Shown piece by piece: positions 1-9,379 of a DNA stretch of 64,000 nucleotides. The stretch covers positions 97,709-161,708 of the forward strand of contig JAGHZY010000020.1 in assembly GCA_017745175.1 (NCBI GenBank), in the 5' to 3' direction. Made by a program: the position numbers and the translations under genes. Below the pieces are notes generated by a model. The model saw nothing but the letters and a program-made list of their open reading frames with translations. It searched no databases and was not told the origin of the DNA. The number at the start of each line of letters is the position of its first letter. Positions within the stretch are counted from its first letter, which is position 1. This DNA comes from Sphingopyxis sp. Its GTDB lineage: Bacteria > Pseudomonadota > Alphaproteobacteria > Sphingomonadales > Sphingomonadaceae.

Positions 1-352
1 CTTCACCCCCACCTGCTCGGCCAAGCATCTGCCGGGCTTCGTCGACAAGGCGGGCGAACTCAAGGCCAAGGGCGTCGACGAAATCGTCTGCACCGCGGTC
101 AACGACGCCTTCGTGATGGGCGCGTGGGGCAAGAGCGCGAGCGCGGGCGATAGCGTCACCATGCTCGCCGACGGCAACGGCGCCTTCGCCGAAGCGGTGG
201 GCCTCACCATGGACGGCACCGCGTTCGGCATGGGCAAGCGCGGCCAGCGTTTCTCGATGATCGTCAACGACGGCGTCGTCGAACAGCTCAACGTCGAAGC
301 GCCCGGCGAATTCAGGGTCTCGAGCGCCGACCATATGCTCGAACAGCTCTGA
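1..352 (+). CDS. peroxiredoxin, Prx5-like (3' part only)
   Basis: This is the C-terminal 116 codons of a thiol peroxidase that reduces hydroperoxides; the 5' end lies before the window. The frame opens at base 2 with FTPTCS, and the peroxidatic Cys codon is at 14-16. The context (PTCSAKHLPGF, then IVCTAVNDAFV) is typical of the Prx5/AhpE-like redoxin group of about 160 residues, so roughly 45 N-terminal residues are missing. A second Cys lies in the VCTAVND strand. The stop at 350-352 is followed by 171 bases before the next gene. The family call is firm; the reducing partner cannot be told. Confidence 0.9.
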   Translation, partial: FTPTCSAKHLPGFVDKAGELKAKGVDEIVCTAVNDAFVMGAWGKSASAGDSVTMLADGNGAFAEAVGLTMDGTAFGMGKRGQRFSMIVNDGVVEQLNVEAPGEFRVSSADHMLEQL

Positions 353-381
353 AGCCTTTCCCGCCCGCCGGTCGCGGCCTG

Positions 382-412
382 TTGCTCCAAGGCCACAGTG
401 CCCGACTATAAT
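382..412 (+). promoter_or_regulatory. possible sigma-70 promoter of the first TonB receptor
   Basis: TTGCTC at 382-387 and a perfect TATAAT at 407-412 lie upstream of the receptor start at 524. The spacer is 19 bases, longer than ideal, so this is tentative. Confidence 0.35.
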
Positions 413-457
413 CGTCCGGCGGGCGGTTTCCTCTCATCCATGTCGTTTTCCCAAGCG

Positions 458-475
458 TTGCAGACGCGGCTGCAA
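458..475. promoter_or_regulatory. inverted repeat TTGCAG-N6-CTGCAA, possible operator
   Basis: Six-base perfect arms (458-463 and 470-475) lie 46 bases downstream of the candidate -10 box and 48 bases upstream of the receptor start. The layout resembles LacI- or GntR-type operators. No regulator gene is adjacent, so the binding protein is unknown. Confidence 0.3.
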
Positions 476-523
476 AAAAGGCAGCCGGCCGCACAGGCCT
501 GAAAACGACAGGAGGAGAGGATT

Positions 524-3373
524 ATGAAAGGGTTCCAGCATTTGATCCGGAGCGGCGCGGCGGGCATCGCCGTCGCAGCGGCGCTCGTCCACGCCGCTCC
601 GGGCTTCGCCCAGCAGGCGGCGCCACCGCAGGCCGGCACGGCCGAAACATCGGGCGACACGATCGTCGTCACCGGCTCGCGTATCCGGCGCGACCCGCTC
701 GATCAGGACGCACCGATCGCCCACATCGGGCAGGACGATATCGCGAAGACCGGCCTCAATTCGGTCAACGACGTGCTCCAGCGCCTGCCGAGTTCGGGCG
801 GCGGTCTCAACAGCAAGTTCAACAACAGCGGCAATCTCGGCAATCCGCCCGACGGGGGCGGGGTCGGCGCCGGCGCGGCCGAAATCGACCTGCGCTACCT
901 CGGCTCGCGCCGCGTGCTCGTGCTCGTCGACGGCATCCGCTATGTGAACGGCGCGTCGGCAAGCGGCGTGCCCGGCTCGACCGACCTCAACTCGATCCCC
1001 GAAAGCGCGATCGAACGGATCGAGGTGCTGCAGGACGGCGCATCGGCGATCTACGGGTCCGACGCGATCGCGGGCGTCGTCAACATCATCACCAAGCGCA
1101 GCCAGGAAGGCCTCCGCGCCAGCGCGCAGGTCGGCGGCTTCGGGCAGGGCGACGGCTTCACCAAGAGCGCGCAGGTCAGCTGGGGCAACGGCCGCGGCCC
1201 GACGCAGATCGTCGTCGGCGCCAACTATGTCCATCAGAGCGGCGTGCTCGCGGGCAGCCGCGACATCTCGCGCTTCCCCGCGCCTTATTCCGACACCTGC
1301 CTCGACGGCGGCTGTTCGGGCTTCGTGCCGCTCGGCCGCTTTGCCGTCTTCGGCAACGATCTGACCCTGCGCGGTCCGGTGATCGGCCGCACGCCCGTCT
1401 ATAATCCGGGCAATCCGACCGATCCGGCGAGCGATTTCAAGGCGTTCACCAACGCCGACCGCTTCAATTTCGGCCCGTTCAACTATCTGCAGATCCCGGT
1501 CGAACGCTATGGCGCTTTCGTCAATGCACGGCAGGAACTTGGCGACCGCATCAATTTCTCGGTTCGCGGCATCTGGAACCAGCGCAAGTCGAAGAATCAG
1601 GCCGCACCCTTGCCCTTCGGCTTCGGCGTCGCGGCGGGGCTGACCCCCGTGCTCGACGCGATCACCGTCGACGCCAGCAATCCCTACAACCCGTTCGGTG
1701 TGACGCTCGATTCGACCAACACCGATTTCGTCTATCGTCGCTTCGTCGAAGGCGGGCCGCGCCGCTTCAACCAGACGGTGACGACGATCTACGGCGTCGC
1801 AACGCTCGACGGCGATTTCGATATCGGCGGGCGCAAATGGTATTGGGACGTCAACGCCGCCTATGGCCGCAACAAGGCGAAGCAGACGATGTACGGCAAC
1901 ATCAATTCGGACCGCCTGCGCCGCGCGCTCGGCCCGGTCGCCGCCTGCACCGGCGACTGCGTGCCGTTCAACATCTTCGGCGGCGTCGGGTCGATCACCC
2001 AGCCGATGCTCGACTATGTCATGTTCACCCAGCGCGACCGCAGCCGCCAGTCGACCTTCAGCGCCTCGGCGAACGTGACCGGCAGCCTGTTCGATCTTCC
2101 CGGCGGCCCGCTCGGCATCGCGGTCGGCGTCGAATACCGCAAACTCAAGGGCAGCTTCGATCCCGACCCGCTCGTCGCCGCGGGCTTCAGTTCGGATATC
2201 CCCGCATCGCCGACACGTGGCAGTTACGACGTCAAGGAAGCCTATGCCGAACTGAGCGCGCCGATCCTGTCCGATCGCCCGTTCTTCGACCTGCTCGAAC
2301 TCACGGGTGCGGTGCGCTGGTCGGACTATTCGACTTCGGGCTCGACGACGACGCTGAAGGGCGGGATCAACTGGAAACCGGTTCAGGATCTGCGCCTCCG
2401 CGCCTCCTATGCCGAGGGCTTCCGCGCCCCGTCGATCGGCGAACTATATGGCACATTGTCACGCTTCGACCAGACGGTGGACGACCCCTGCTCGACCTCG
2501 ACCACGGCGGGCCAGAACTGGAGCAACAGCCCGGCGGTAAGGGCGAATTGCATCGCACAGGGGGTCCCGGCGGCGGGTTACGCCCAGGCCAATCCCCAGA
2601 TCTCGGTCCGGGTCAGCGGTAACGAGGATCTGACTCCCGAAAGCTCGCGCAGCTGGATCTTCGGCGGAGTGTACAGTCCGGGCTTCATCCCCGGCCTGTC
2701 GCTCGAGGCCAATTATTACGACATCAAGATCAAGGGCGCGATCCAGTCGGTGAATGCCGCGATTACGATAGACCAGTGCGTGAATCAGAACAATGCCGGC
2801 TCCTGCGCGCTGATCACCCGCGCACCGGGCGGTCAACTGACCTTCGTCGAAGGATTTCTGCAGAATATTGCAGGGATACGAACCAAGGGGATCGACCTCA
2901 ACCTGACCTACCGGACGCAGGAAACCTCTGCCGGACGCTTCGGCTTCACCTGGAACAACACGATCCTCACCCAATATGATCTGATATTGCCCGTCGTCGA
3001 CGGCCGCCTCGTCGTCAGCCGCGAGGGGACCGAACAGGGCAGCCCCAGCCAGACCTTCCCCAAATGGAAGTCGGTCGGGATCCTCGACTGGGACGGCGCG
3101 TCGATCGGCGCAACGCTGACCGGCCGCTACGTCTCGGCGATCCGCGAACCGCTCGCCGACGACAACCGGATGAAGGCGCGCTTCTACACCGATTTCCAGC
3201 TGCGCTGGTTCCCCGCGGAGGATCGCGACGCCTTCGGCTTTGCGCTGGGGGTGAACAATCTGTTCAACGTCAAGGCGCCCGGCTGCATCAGCTGCGACCT
3301 CAACAATTTCGATCCGACCGCCTACGATCTGCCCGGACGCTATTATTACGTCCGCGCCAGCTTCAGGATGTAA
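524..3373 (+). CDS. TonB-dependent outer-membrane receptor
   Basis: This 949-residue protein is an outer-membrane beta-barrel importer energised by TonB-ExbBD. It has a signal peptide (residues 1 to about 29, ending AAPGFAQ), then a TonB-box-like stretch [10 protein letters not shown] near residues 45-54. A plug domain follows, with [13 protein letters not shown] and the conserved [29 protein letters not shown] motif split over residues about 160-190. The barrel ends in [10 protein letters not shown] with a terminal aromatic-rich strand. The ATG at 524 has a strong GGAGGAG ribosome site at 511-517. AMP nucleosidase follows, but a strong hairpin separates the two. The substrate cannot be told from sequence. 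Confidence 0.93.
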   Translation: MKGFQHLIRSGAAGIAVAAALVHAAPGFAQQAAPPQAGTAETSGDTIVVTGSRIRRDPLDQDAPIAHIGQDDIAKTGLNSVNDVLQRLPSSGGGLNSKFNNSGNLGNPPDGGGVGAGAAEIDLRYLGSRRVLVLVDGIRYVNGASASGVPGSTDLNSIPESAIERIEVLQDGASAIYGSDAIAGVVNIITKRSQEGLRASAQVGGFGQGDGFTKSAQVSWGNGRGPTQIVVGANYVHQSGVLAGSRDISRFPAPYSDTCLDGGCSGFVPLGRFAVFGNDLTLRGPVIGRTPVYNPGNPTDPASDFKAFTNADRFNFGPFNYLQIPVERYGAFVNARQELGDRINFSVRGIWNQRKSKNQAAPLPFGFGVAAGLTPVLDAITVDASNPYNPFGVTLDSTNTDFVYRRFVEGGPRRFNQTVTTIYGVATLDGDFDIGGRKWYWDVNAAYGRNKAKQTMYGNINSDRLRRALGPVAACTGDCVPFNIFGGVGSITQPMLDYVMFTQRDRSRQSTFSASANVTGSLFDLPGGPLGIAVGVEYRKLKGSFDPDPLVAAGFSSDIPASPTRGSYDVKEAYAELSAPILSDRPFFDLLELTGAVRWSDYSTSGSTTTLKGGINWKPVQDLRLRASYAEGFRAPSIGELYGTLSRFDQTVDDPCSTSTTAGQNWSNSPAVRANCIAQGVPAAGYAQANPQISVRVSGNEDLTPESSRSWIFGGVYSPGFIPGLSLEANYYDIKIKGAIQSVNAAITIDQCVNQNNAGSCALITRAPGGQLTFVEGFLQNIAGIRTKGIDLNLTYRTQETSAGRFGFTWNNTILTQYDLILPVVDGRLVVSREGTEQGSPSQTFPKWKSVGILDWDGASIGATLTGRYVSAIREPLADDNRMKARFYTDFQLRWFPAEDRDAFGFALGVNNLFNVKAPGCISCDLNNFDPTAYDLPGRYYYVRASFRM

Positions 3374-3383
3374 CAAAGGGGGC

Positions 3384-3412
3384 GGCGGCGCGGCCCGGAA
3401 GGCCGCGCCGCC
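3384..3412 (+). terminator. GC-rich hairpin after the TonB receptor
   Basis: A perfect 12-base stem (3384-3395 with 3401-3412) has a 5-base loop and starts 11 bases after the receptor stop. There is no T-run, so it may be a weak terminator or an mRNA-stabilising hairpin. Confidence 0.55.
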
Positions 3413-3466
3413 ATTCATCTCCGGTCGCCCTTCCCTTTTGTCACATTTTCGTGCAACACCACCGCG

Positions 3467-4948
3467 ATGACATCCAGCTCATCGCAAGACACCACCGACC
3501 CCACCGCGCTCGTCGACGGCATCATCGCCGAACTCCGGACCCGGTTCCGCACGTCGGTCTCCAATCTCAAATCGGCGATCGCCGCCTATGTCCGCGACCG
3601 CACGCTGCCGCCCGCCGACGCCGCCGCGACCGGGCTGTTCGACTATCCGGCGATCCGCCTCGTCACCACCGGCGAACAGCGCGAGGGGCAGAAGGGGCAT
3701 AATCTGTCCTTCGGCCGCTTCGAGCGCGCGGGCGTCTTCGAAACCACGGTCACGCGCCCCGACCTCTTCGCCGATTATCTCCGCGACCAGCTCATGCTCC
3801 TCGCGCGCCACTATGACATCCAGCTCGAGGTCACGCGCACAGGGCAGCAGATCCCCTTCCCCTATGTGCTCGACGCCAGCGACGGGTCGGACATGGGCGG
3901 GGTGACGCCCCTCGAACTCGCGCGCCACTTCCCGACGACCGAACTCGCCGACATCGGCGACGAGCTTGCCGACGGCCTGTTCGGGGCCGACCCCGCGGCG
4001 TCGCAGCCGCTCGCGCTGTTCGACGCGCTGCGCACCGACTTCAGCCTCGCGCGCCTCCGCCACTATACCGGCACCGCGCCCGAGCATTTCCAGCGCTATA
4101 TCCTCTTCACCAACTATCACCGCTATGTCGACGAATTCGTCGCCTGGGCGGGCGCGCAGGTCGGGCAGGGCCGCTACACCGCGCTCGCGGGCGCCGCGGG
4201 TCTCTATGTCGATCAGCCGGGCGTCAACGCCAGCGCGCTCGTCGCCGACAGCGCGTGGCGGCGGCACCAGATGCCCGCCTATCACCTGATCGCGCCCGAT
4301 GGCGGCGGCATCACGCTCGTCAACATCGGTGTCGGCCCGTCGAACGCCAAGACGATCTGCGACCATCTCGCGGTGCTGCGCCCCGAGGCGTGGCTGATGA
4401 TCGGCCACTGCGGCGGGCTCCGCCCCAGCCAGCGTATCGGCGACTATGTGCTCGCGCACGCCTATCTTCGCGACGATCATATTCTCGACAGCGTGCTGCC
4501 GCCCGAAATCCCGATCCCGCCGATCGCCGAGGTCCAGGTCGCGCTCGCGACGGCGGCCGAATCCGTCTCGGGCACCAGCGGCGCCGATCTCAAGAAGCGG
4601 ATGCGCACCGGCACCGTCGTCACCACCGACGACCGCAACTGGGAGCTGCGCTATTCCGATTCGGCGCTCCGCTTCTCGCAGTCGCGCGCGATCGGCATCG
4701 ACATGGAATCGGCGACGATCGCCGCGCAGGGCTACCGCTTCCGCGTCCCCTACGGCACCTTGCTCTGCGTCAGCGACAAGCCGCTCCACGGCGAGCTCAA
4801 GCTGCCCGGACAGGCGAACCGCTTCTACGAGGAAGCGATCGCCGCGCACCTCCAGATCGGTATCCGCGCGTGCGAGACGATGCGCGACGAGGGAGCGAGG
4901 CTGCACAGCCGGAAATTGCGCGCGTTCAACGAACCGCCGTTCAGATAG
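3467..4948 (+). CDS. amn: AMP nucleosidase
   Basis: The enzyme hydrolyses AMP to adenine and ribose 5-phosphate in the cytosol, as part of purine nucleotide turnover. The 493 residues match the family length (about 480-490). The N-terminal AMP-nucleosidase domain includes the GHNLSFGRFERAGVFETTVTRPDLF region. The C-terminal half is a nucleoside-phosphorylase fold with NIGVGPSNAKTICDHLAVLRP (split) and the catalytic-type GIDMESATIAAQGYRF stretch. The ATG at 3467 is the first in frame. It lies 93 bases after the receptor stop and probably has its own promoter. It converges on the AraC gene, and an 8-base hairpin (4965-4988) lies at the junction. Confidence 0.93.
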   Translation: MTSSSSQDTTDPTALVDGIIAELRTRFRTSVSNLKSAIAAYVRDRTLPPADAAATGLFDYPAIRLVTTGEQREGQKGHNLSFGRFERAGVFETTVTRPDLFADYLRDQLMLLARHYDIQLEVTRTGQQIPFPYVLDASDGSDMGGVTPLELARHFPTTELADIGDELADGLFGADPAASQPLALFDALRTDFSLARLRHYTGTAPEHFQRYILFTNYHRYVDEFVAWAGAQVGQGRYTALAGAAGLYVDQPGVNASALVADSAWRRHQMPAYHLIAPDGGGITLVNIGVGPSNAKTICDHLAVLRPEAWLMIGHCGGLRPSQRIGDYVLAHAYLRDDHILDSVLPPEIPIPPIAEVQVALATAAESVSGTSGADLKKRMRTGTVVTTDDRNWELRYSDSALRFSQSRAIGIDMESATIAAQGYRFRVPYGTLLCVSDKPLHGELKLPGQANRFYEEAIAAHLQIGIRACETMRDEGARLHSRKLRAFNEPPFR

Positions 4949-4968
4949 ACGGCGGAGGCAAAGGGCCG

Positions 4969-5736
4969 CTACGGCTTCAGGTAGCGGCTCGGGGCAACAC
5001 CCAGCATCCGCTTGAACATCGTCGAGAAATTGCCGGGGCCGTCGTAACCGAGGTCGTAGGCGATCGAGGTGATGGCCTCGCCCGCGGCGAGCTTTGGCAG
5101 GGCCACCGACAGGCACGCCTGCTGACGCCATCCGGCAAAGCTCATTCCCGTCTCGCGCCTGAAAAGGCGCGTGAAGCTGCGCCGGTTCATCGCCATTTCA
5201 CCGGCCCATTCGTCGATCGTGGCGGCTGCATTCGGCCGTTCGAGAAAGGCATGACACCGGCGGGCAAGCACCGCGTGGGTCGGAAACGGAACCGCCAGCG
5301 GGATCGAGGGCGCGCGCTCGATCTCCGCCAGCAGGAGGCGCATGACCAGCCCGTCGCGACCTGAAATATCATATTCGGGCGGCATGGCGGCGGCGGCACC
5401 AAGCAGGTGACGAACGAGCGGCGACACACCGACCACCTGGCATTCGTCACCGCGGCCCGCACACTCGCCGGGTTCGATAAGCACGCTGCGGGTTTGCACC
5501 GCGCCGACCATACGAACCGAATGCGGCGTACCGGCCGGGATCCAGACCGCGCGCTCGGGCGGGGCGACCCACGACCCGCTCGGCGTGCTCACCGCCATCA
5601 CGCCGGTGGCGGCATAGAGAAACTGGCTGCGGCGATGGCGATGCTCGGCAAGTTCGTATGAATCGGGATAATCGTGCCCGATCGCGATCAGCGGACGCGC
5701 GACATGGTCATTCTCGTCGGGATAAAAGTCCATCAT
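4969..5736 (-). CDS. AraC-family transcriptional regulator
   Basis: This 255-residue protein has an N-terminal cupin-type sensing half with a histidine-rich EHRHRRSQFLYAATG segment. The C-terminal half has two helix-turn-helix motifs, the second around AYDLGYDGPGNFSTMFKRMLG, which is diagnostic of AraC/XylS proteins. It is transcribed divergently from the Fsr-like MFS gene with 89 bases between starts, so control of that pump is the natural inference. The translation begins MMDF, and the second Met is equally possible. The effector is unknown. Confidence 0.9.
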   Translation of the reverse strand: MMDFYPDENDHVARPLIAIGHDYPDSYELAEHRHRRSQFLYAATGVMAVSTPSGSWVAPPERAVWIPAGTPHSVRMVGAVQTRSVLIEPGECAGRGDECQVVGVSPLVRHLLGAAAAMPPEYDISGRDGLVMRLLLAEIERAPSIPLAVPFPTHAVLARRCHAFLERPNAAATIDEWAGEMAMNRRSFTRLFRRETGMSFAGWRQQACLSVALPKLAAGEAITSIAYDLGYDGPGNFSTMFKRMLGVAPSRYLKP

Positions 5737-5825
5737 GTCCCATTCGCAGAAAAGTTTGGCTCATACAACAAAGCGGGAAAGGGTGCCCGTTGATAGGCGC
5801 ACCGGACATTTCGAAAGCTCTCCCC

Positions 5826-7061
5826 ATGACCGACACGACCGCCAGCCTGCCGAATGCTCCGGACCTCCTCCTCCCCGCCGCCTCTCCGCAGGACGGACCG
5901 AAGCTCGTCGTGCAGATCGTCGGCGCCGTGGCCTTCGCCCATTTGCTGAATGACCTGATCCAGGCCGTGCTTCCCGCCATCTATCCGATGCTCAAGGACA
6001 AATATCATCTCAGCTTCGGCCAGATCGGCTGGATCGCCCTCGTCTACCAGTTCACCGCCTCGCTTCTCCAGCCGTGGGTCGGCCTCTATACCGACAAACG
6101 CCCCCTCCCCTATCTGCTGCCGCTCGGGATGTTCGTAACGCTTGCCGGCGTGGGCTGGCTCGCCGCCGCCGGCAGCTATCCGTCGCTGATCCTTGCATCG
6201 GCGGTGATCGGCGTGGGGTCGGCGACATTTCATCCTGAAGCGTCCCGTGTGGCCCGCATGGCCTCGGGAGGGCGTTTCGGAACCGCGCAGTCGGCCTTTC
6301 AGGTCGGCGGCAACACGGGCTCCGCCCTCGGGCCGGTCGTTGCGTCGGCGGTCATCCTGCCCTTCGGCCAGACCGCCGTCGGCTGGCTCGCCTTCGCCGC
6401 GATCGCGGCGATATGGGTGCTCTTCGGCGTCACCCGCTGGCGGCTGAAGGGCGCCGGGGCGCTGCCCGTCGCCACAGGCCCTGTCGGCGCGTCTCCGCAC
6501 AGCCGCCGTGAAATCGTCAGCGCCCTGTCGGCCATCGGCGTCCTGATGTTCGCGAAGTTCATCTACATCGGCGCCTTCACGAACTATTTCACCTTCTATC
6601 TCATCGAGCGCTTCGACCTCAGCGTGCGCGAGTCCCAATTCTATCTCTTCTGCTTCCTCGCCGCGGTGGCTGCCGGGACCTTCGCCGGCGGTCCGGTCGG
6701 GGACCGGATCGGGCGCAAGGCCGTTATCTGGGCCTCCTTCCTCGGCGTCGCGCCATTCGCCATGATCCTGCCGCACGCCAACCTGTTCTGGACCACGGTG
6801 TTCGCCATTTCGATCGGCCTGATCATGTCGTCCGCCTTCGCGGCGCTGGTCGTCTATGCGCAGGAACTCGTACCCGGCCGCGTGGGCCTCGTCTCGGGGC
6901 TGATGTTCGGCCTGATGTTCGGGATCAGCGGTATCGGCGCGGCCGGCCTCGGCCAACTCGCCGACATCTACGGCATCGTGTGGGTCTACAAATTCTGCGC
7001 CTATCTGCCGCTTCTCGGGCTTGCGACAATCCTGCTTCCGGACGCGAGGCGGCCTCGCTAG
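5826..7061 (+). CDS. MFS transporter, fosmidomycin-resistance (Fsr) type
   Basis: This 411-residue inner-membrane exporter has about 12 transmembrane helices. The early segment HLLNDLIQAVLPAIYPMLKDKY and the GQIGWIALVYQFTASLLQPWVG region (both split here) are typical of the Fsr branch of the major facilitator superfamily, and GGPVGDRIGRKAV is an MFS signature loop. The frame runs open upstream to 5658, but the ATG at 5826 gives the family N-terminus. It is divergent from the AraC gene. The substrate may be a drug or an endogenous metabolite; the family name does not prove fosmidomycin export. Confidence 0.85.
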   Translation: MTDTTASLPNAPDLLLPAASPQDGPKLVVQIVGAVAFAHLLNDLIQAVLPAIYPMLKDKYHLSFGQIGWIALVYQFTASLLQPWVGLYTDKRPLPYLLPLGMFVTLAGVGWLAAAGSYPSLILASAVIGVGSATFHPEASRVARMASGGRFGTAQSAFQVGGNTGSALGPVVASAVILPFGQTAVGWLAFAAIAAIWVLFGVTRWRLKGAGALPVATGPVGASPHSRREIVSALSAIGVLMFAKFIYIGAFTNYFTFYLIERFDLSVRESQFYLFCFLAAVAAGTFAGGPVGDRIGRKAVIWASFLGVAPFAMILPHANLFWTTVFAISIGLIMSSAFAALVVYAQELVPGRVGLVSGLMFGLMFGISGIGAAGLGQLADIYGIVWVYKFCAYLPLLGLATILLPDARRPR

Positions 7062-7336
7062 AATGATGACGCCGGCTGCGCTGTGCCTCGAACGGCCGAT
7101 TTCAGACTGGCATCTCATTGGATAAATCTGGGAGCATCGGACGTTCGCGCTACGCTGCCTCGCCGTTTCCGGAAGCGGTCGATTGCTGCCGCCAGCGAAA
7201 GCGAATACCGGAAAACATGGCGACCCGCCGCCTGTTGAACGATGCAGGACCCGGCCCGGCCGATCGCAGCGGGATGTTTGCTATAGAGAAGTAGGCTATT
7301 TCACGTTAGTTTCACACGTTCTGGGGGAGGCTGACG

Positions 7337-7759
7337 ATGACATATGCGGGCGAGTGTTTTTGCGGGACCGTCAAGATCGAGGCTTTGGGACAACCCGAAG
7401 GGATGGGATATTGCCATTGCGGTTCGTGCCGGTCCTGGTCGGGCGCGCCGGTGAACGGATTCACGCTCTGGAAGCCAGAGAATGTCCATATTACCGAAGG
7501 CGCGGACAACGTGGCGACATTTCACAAAACGCCGGGTAGCGGACGCAAATATTGTACCTTGTGCGGCGGTCATCTGATGACCGACCATCCGGAGCTGGAC
7601 GTCGTCGATATTTTCTCCGCGACGCTGCCGACGCTGGCCTTCGTGCCAGCGCTGCACATCAACTATGCCGAGACAGTGCTGCCGATGAAAGACGGGCTTC
7701 CCAAGTTCAGGGATTTCCCAGGGGCCTTTGGCGGGTCGGACGAACAGATCGCCGAATAG
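7337..7759 (+). CDS. GFA-family zinc protein
   Basis: This 140-residue protein belongs to the family named after glutathione-dependent formaldehyde-activating enzyme (GFA/CENP-V). It carries the expected zinc-binding cysteines: CFC near the N-terminus, CHCGSC around residues 28-33, and CTLCGGH near residue 73. The catalytic role of most members is unproven. The start has a strong GGGGGAGG site just upstream. No operon partner is obvious: 275 bases without a clear gene lie upstream and more than 500 downstream. Confidence 0.85.
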   Translation: MTYAGECFCGTVKIEALGQPEGMGYCHCGSCRSWSGAPVNGFTLWKPENVHITEGADNVATFHKTPGSGRKYCTLCGGHLMTDHPELDVVDIFSATLPTLAFVPALHINYAETVLPMKDGLPKFRDFPGAFGGSDEQIAE

Positions 7760-8284
7760 CGGGGCGGCGCTCTCGGCGAACTTGCAGAAATGCGCGCCGG
7801 GCACGAGCACTATCAAGCCTCGATTAATCGCGCGATCAGGACATCCGGGAACATGGCTCATGCCGCAAAAATCCGATGCGGCACGGTGTGACCGGCAGAA
7901 CCCGACCGCCAAGCGGCTCCTCCCCCAATAAACGGGCTTTCGCGTTCGGGACTCTCGTCCTGGCCGGCTGCGGACCGTCGGCTACCGATCTCGACGACGT
8001 GACAAGCCGGCCTCGGCGTTCTTTGAAGTCGACGCCGACCCGTTTGTCGCAATGCTGCGCATCGGCGATCTGCTTTTGGCGTTCCCCGCGAGGACATGGC
8101 CGAGCCCGCCGGAAGAGATACCCCGAATTATTCCGCCGGCGGACGCCGCTGATAGATAGCCTTCTAACTTTGGACGTGCATCCCATTGAAATCTTGATAC
8201 ATGCGCGCTCGCACTCGTTTGGGGCGTGAAGCGATTGCGATCTCTCGGGGGACCCAAGGTCAACAATCGAAGGAATATCGAAGC
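7760..8284 (+). pseudogene. 525-base gap with a possible frameshifted gene remnant
   Basis: No intact gene is convincing here. On the plus strand, a frame running about 7920-8000 reads like a lipoprotein signal (FAFGTLVLAGCGPS). A second frame from about 8001 reads coherently (PASAFFEVDADPFVAMLRIG, then LLLAFPARTW) to a stop at 8157-8159. Together they could be a decayed small gene disrupted by a one- or two-base shift near 8000. The minus-strand open frames here look like composition artefacts. Confidence 0.25.
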
Positions 8285-8794
8285 ATGAAGAAGTTTTTGA
8301 CGGTCGCTGCGATGGGCGCGGCGCTGGCATTGGGCGGCTGTGGCAAGAGCGACGATACGGCGGCTGCGCCGGCCGGGACGGTGAAGCGCGAAGCCGGCAA
8401 CTGGAAGACCGACGTCAAGCTGGTCAAGTTCGAGATGCCCGGCGTTCCCGATAATGTGAAAGACCAGATGTCGAAGCAGCTCGCGGCCGCCAGCGGTACC
8501 GAACAGTGCCTCACGCAGGAACAGGCGGATAAGGAAGATGTCGCCGGTGCGCTGTCCAAGGGCTATGGCGAGGCCTGCACTTGGAACAAAAACCAGATCG
8601 GCGACGGCAAGATCGACGTTGCTGGCACCTGTACGCAAGGTACGCAGAAGGTCGAACTCGCCCTCGCGGGAACCCTCGGCGCCAGGAAGACCGACGTTCT
8701 CGTCACCTCGAAGGGCAAGTCGCCGATGGGCGGTGGCGATATGGAAATGCAGATGCAGCTTACCAGCACCAATATCGGTCCGTGCAAGGGCTGA
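8285..8794 (+). CDS. DUF3617-like lipoprotein
   Basis: This is a 169-residue predicted lipoprotein. The lipobox LALGGC has its lipidation Cys at residue 19. The mature part has the pattern of DUF3617 proteins: a short region naming the phenotype peptide (EAGNWKTDVKLVKFEMPGVP), then a C..C-containing domain (EQCLT, EACTW, GTCTQG) and a final CKG. It probably sits at the periplasmic face of a membrane; its function is unknown. The ATG at 8285 was chosen over the upstream in-frame start because it places the signal peptide at the N-terminus. A clear terminator follows. Confidence 0.75.
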   Translation: MKKFLTVAAMGAALALGGCGKSDDTAAAPAGTVKREAGNWKTDVKLVKFEMPGVPDNVKDQMSKQLAAASGTEQCLTQEQADKEDVAGALSKGYGEACTWNKNQIGDGKIDVAGTCTQGTQKVELALAGTLGARKTDVLVTSKGKSPMGGGDMEMQMQLTSTNIGPCKG

Positions 8795-8820
8795 ACCTTT
8801 CCGAAGGAACGAGTCGAGCA

Positions 8821-8850
8821 GGGACGCGGCGCCAAGGCCGCGTCCCTTTT
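8821..8850 (+). terminator. rho-independent terminator
   Basis: A perfect 10-base stem (8821-8830 with 8837-8846) with a 6-base loop is followed by TTTT, 26 bases after the stop of the DUF3617-like gene. Confidence 0.8.
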
Positions 8851-8851
8851 C

Positions 8852-9171
8852 AACATCCGACCGACAGCATATCCGTTGGCCGGAAAATCCTCCGACAAGT
8901 GACAGGGCCATGGCCCCGTTGCCGGGCAGTCAAGAGCGAGCACGGATCAGTGCCGCGACCTGTACCTCGCCGTAACTGCCAAAAAAACGCCGTGACGTCG
9001 GCGGTGGAGCGCGAACCAGAGCGCCGCGAGCAAGCTGATTCGACGAACGCCCCGTGAACAGGCTGTACGGGGATTGTACGGATCGATTTTGAGAATCGCC
9101 GTTTGTTCCTGCAAGAACTGCAAGGTCAGTGACGGCGCTATCTGGAGAACTGCAGGAAAGCTGCGGGAAAA
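8852..9171. other. gap without a recognisable gene, downstream of tRNA-Arg
   Basis: This 320-base stretch lies between the terminator and the 3' end of the minus-strand tRNA. No open frame on either strand reads like a protein. Short echoes are present (tgtacgg twice near 9063-9080, CTGCAaGAACTGCA near 9110-9122). tRNA 3' flanks are common integration targets, but no integrase remnant is visible. Confidence 0.4.
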
Positions 9172-9248
<77 letters not shown>

Positions 9249-9379
9249 GGACAGAGCGGGGCCTCTAGCAAGCCCGCGCGCCGCCAGCAATGGCCTATCG
9301 ACTGCAAGGCGGCGATATGCGAAGCGCGGCGCATGGGCACAGGGCGTATCGCGTGACAATATCCGGACAGGGCTGGCCG

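Noticed and set aside
7836..8330. 164-codon minus-strand frame
   Set aside because: Its composition is rich in Arg/Pro/Ser without motifs and it overlaps the lipoprotein start.
8852..9171. Integrated element at the tRNA-Arg 3' end
   Set aside because: No integrase remnant, no duplicated tRNA end and no attachment-site repeat could be found nearby.
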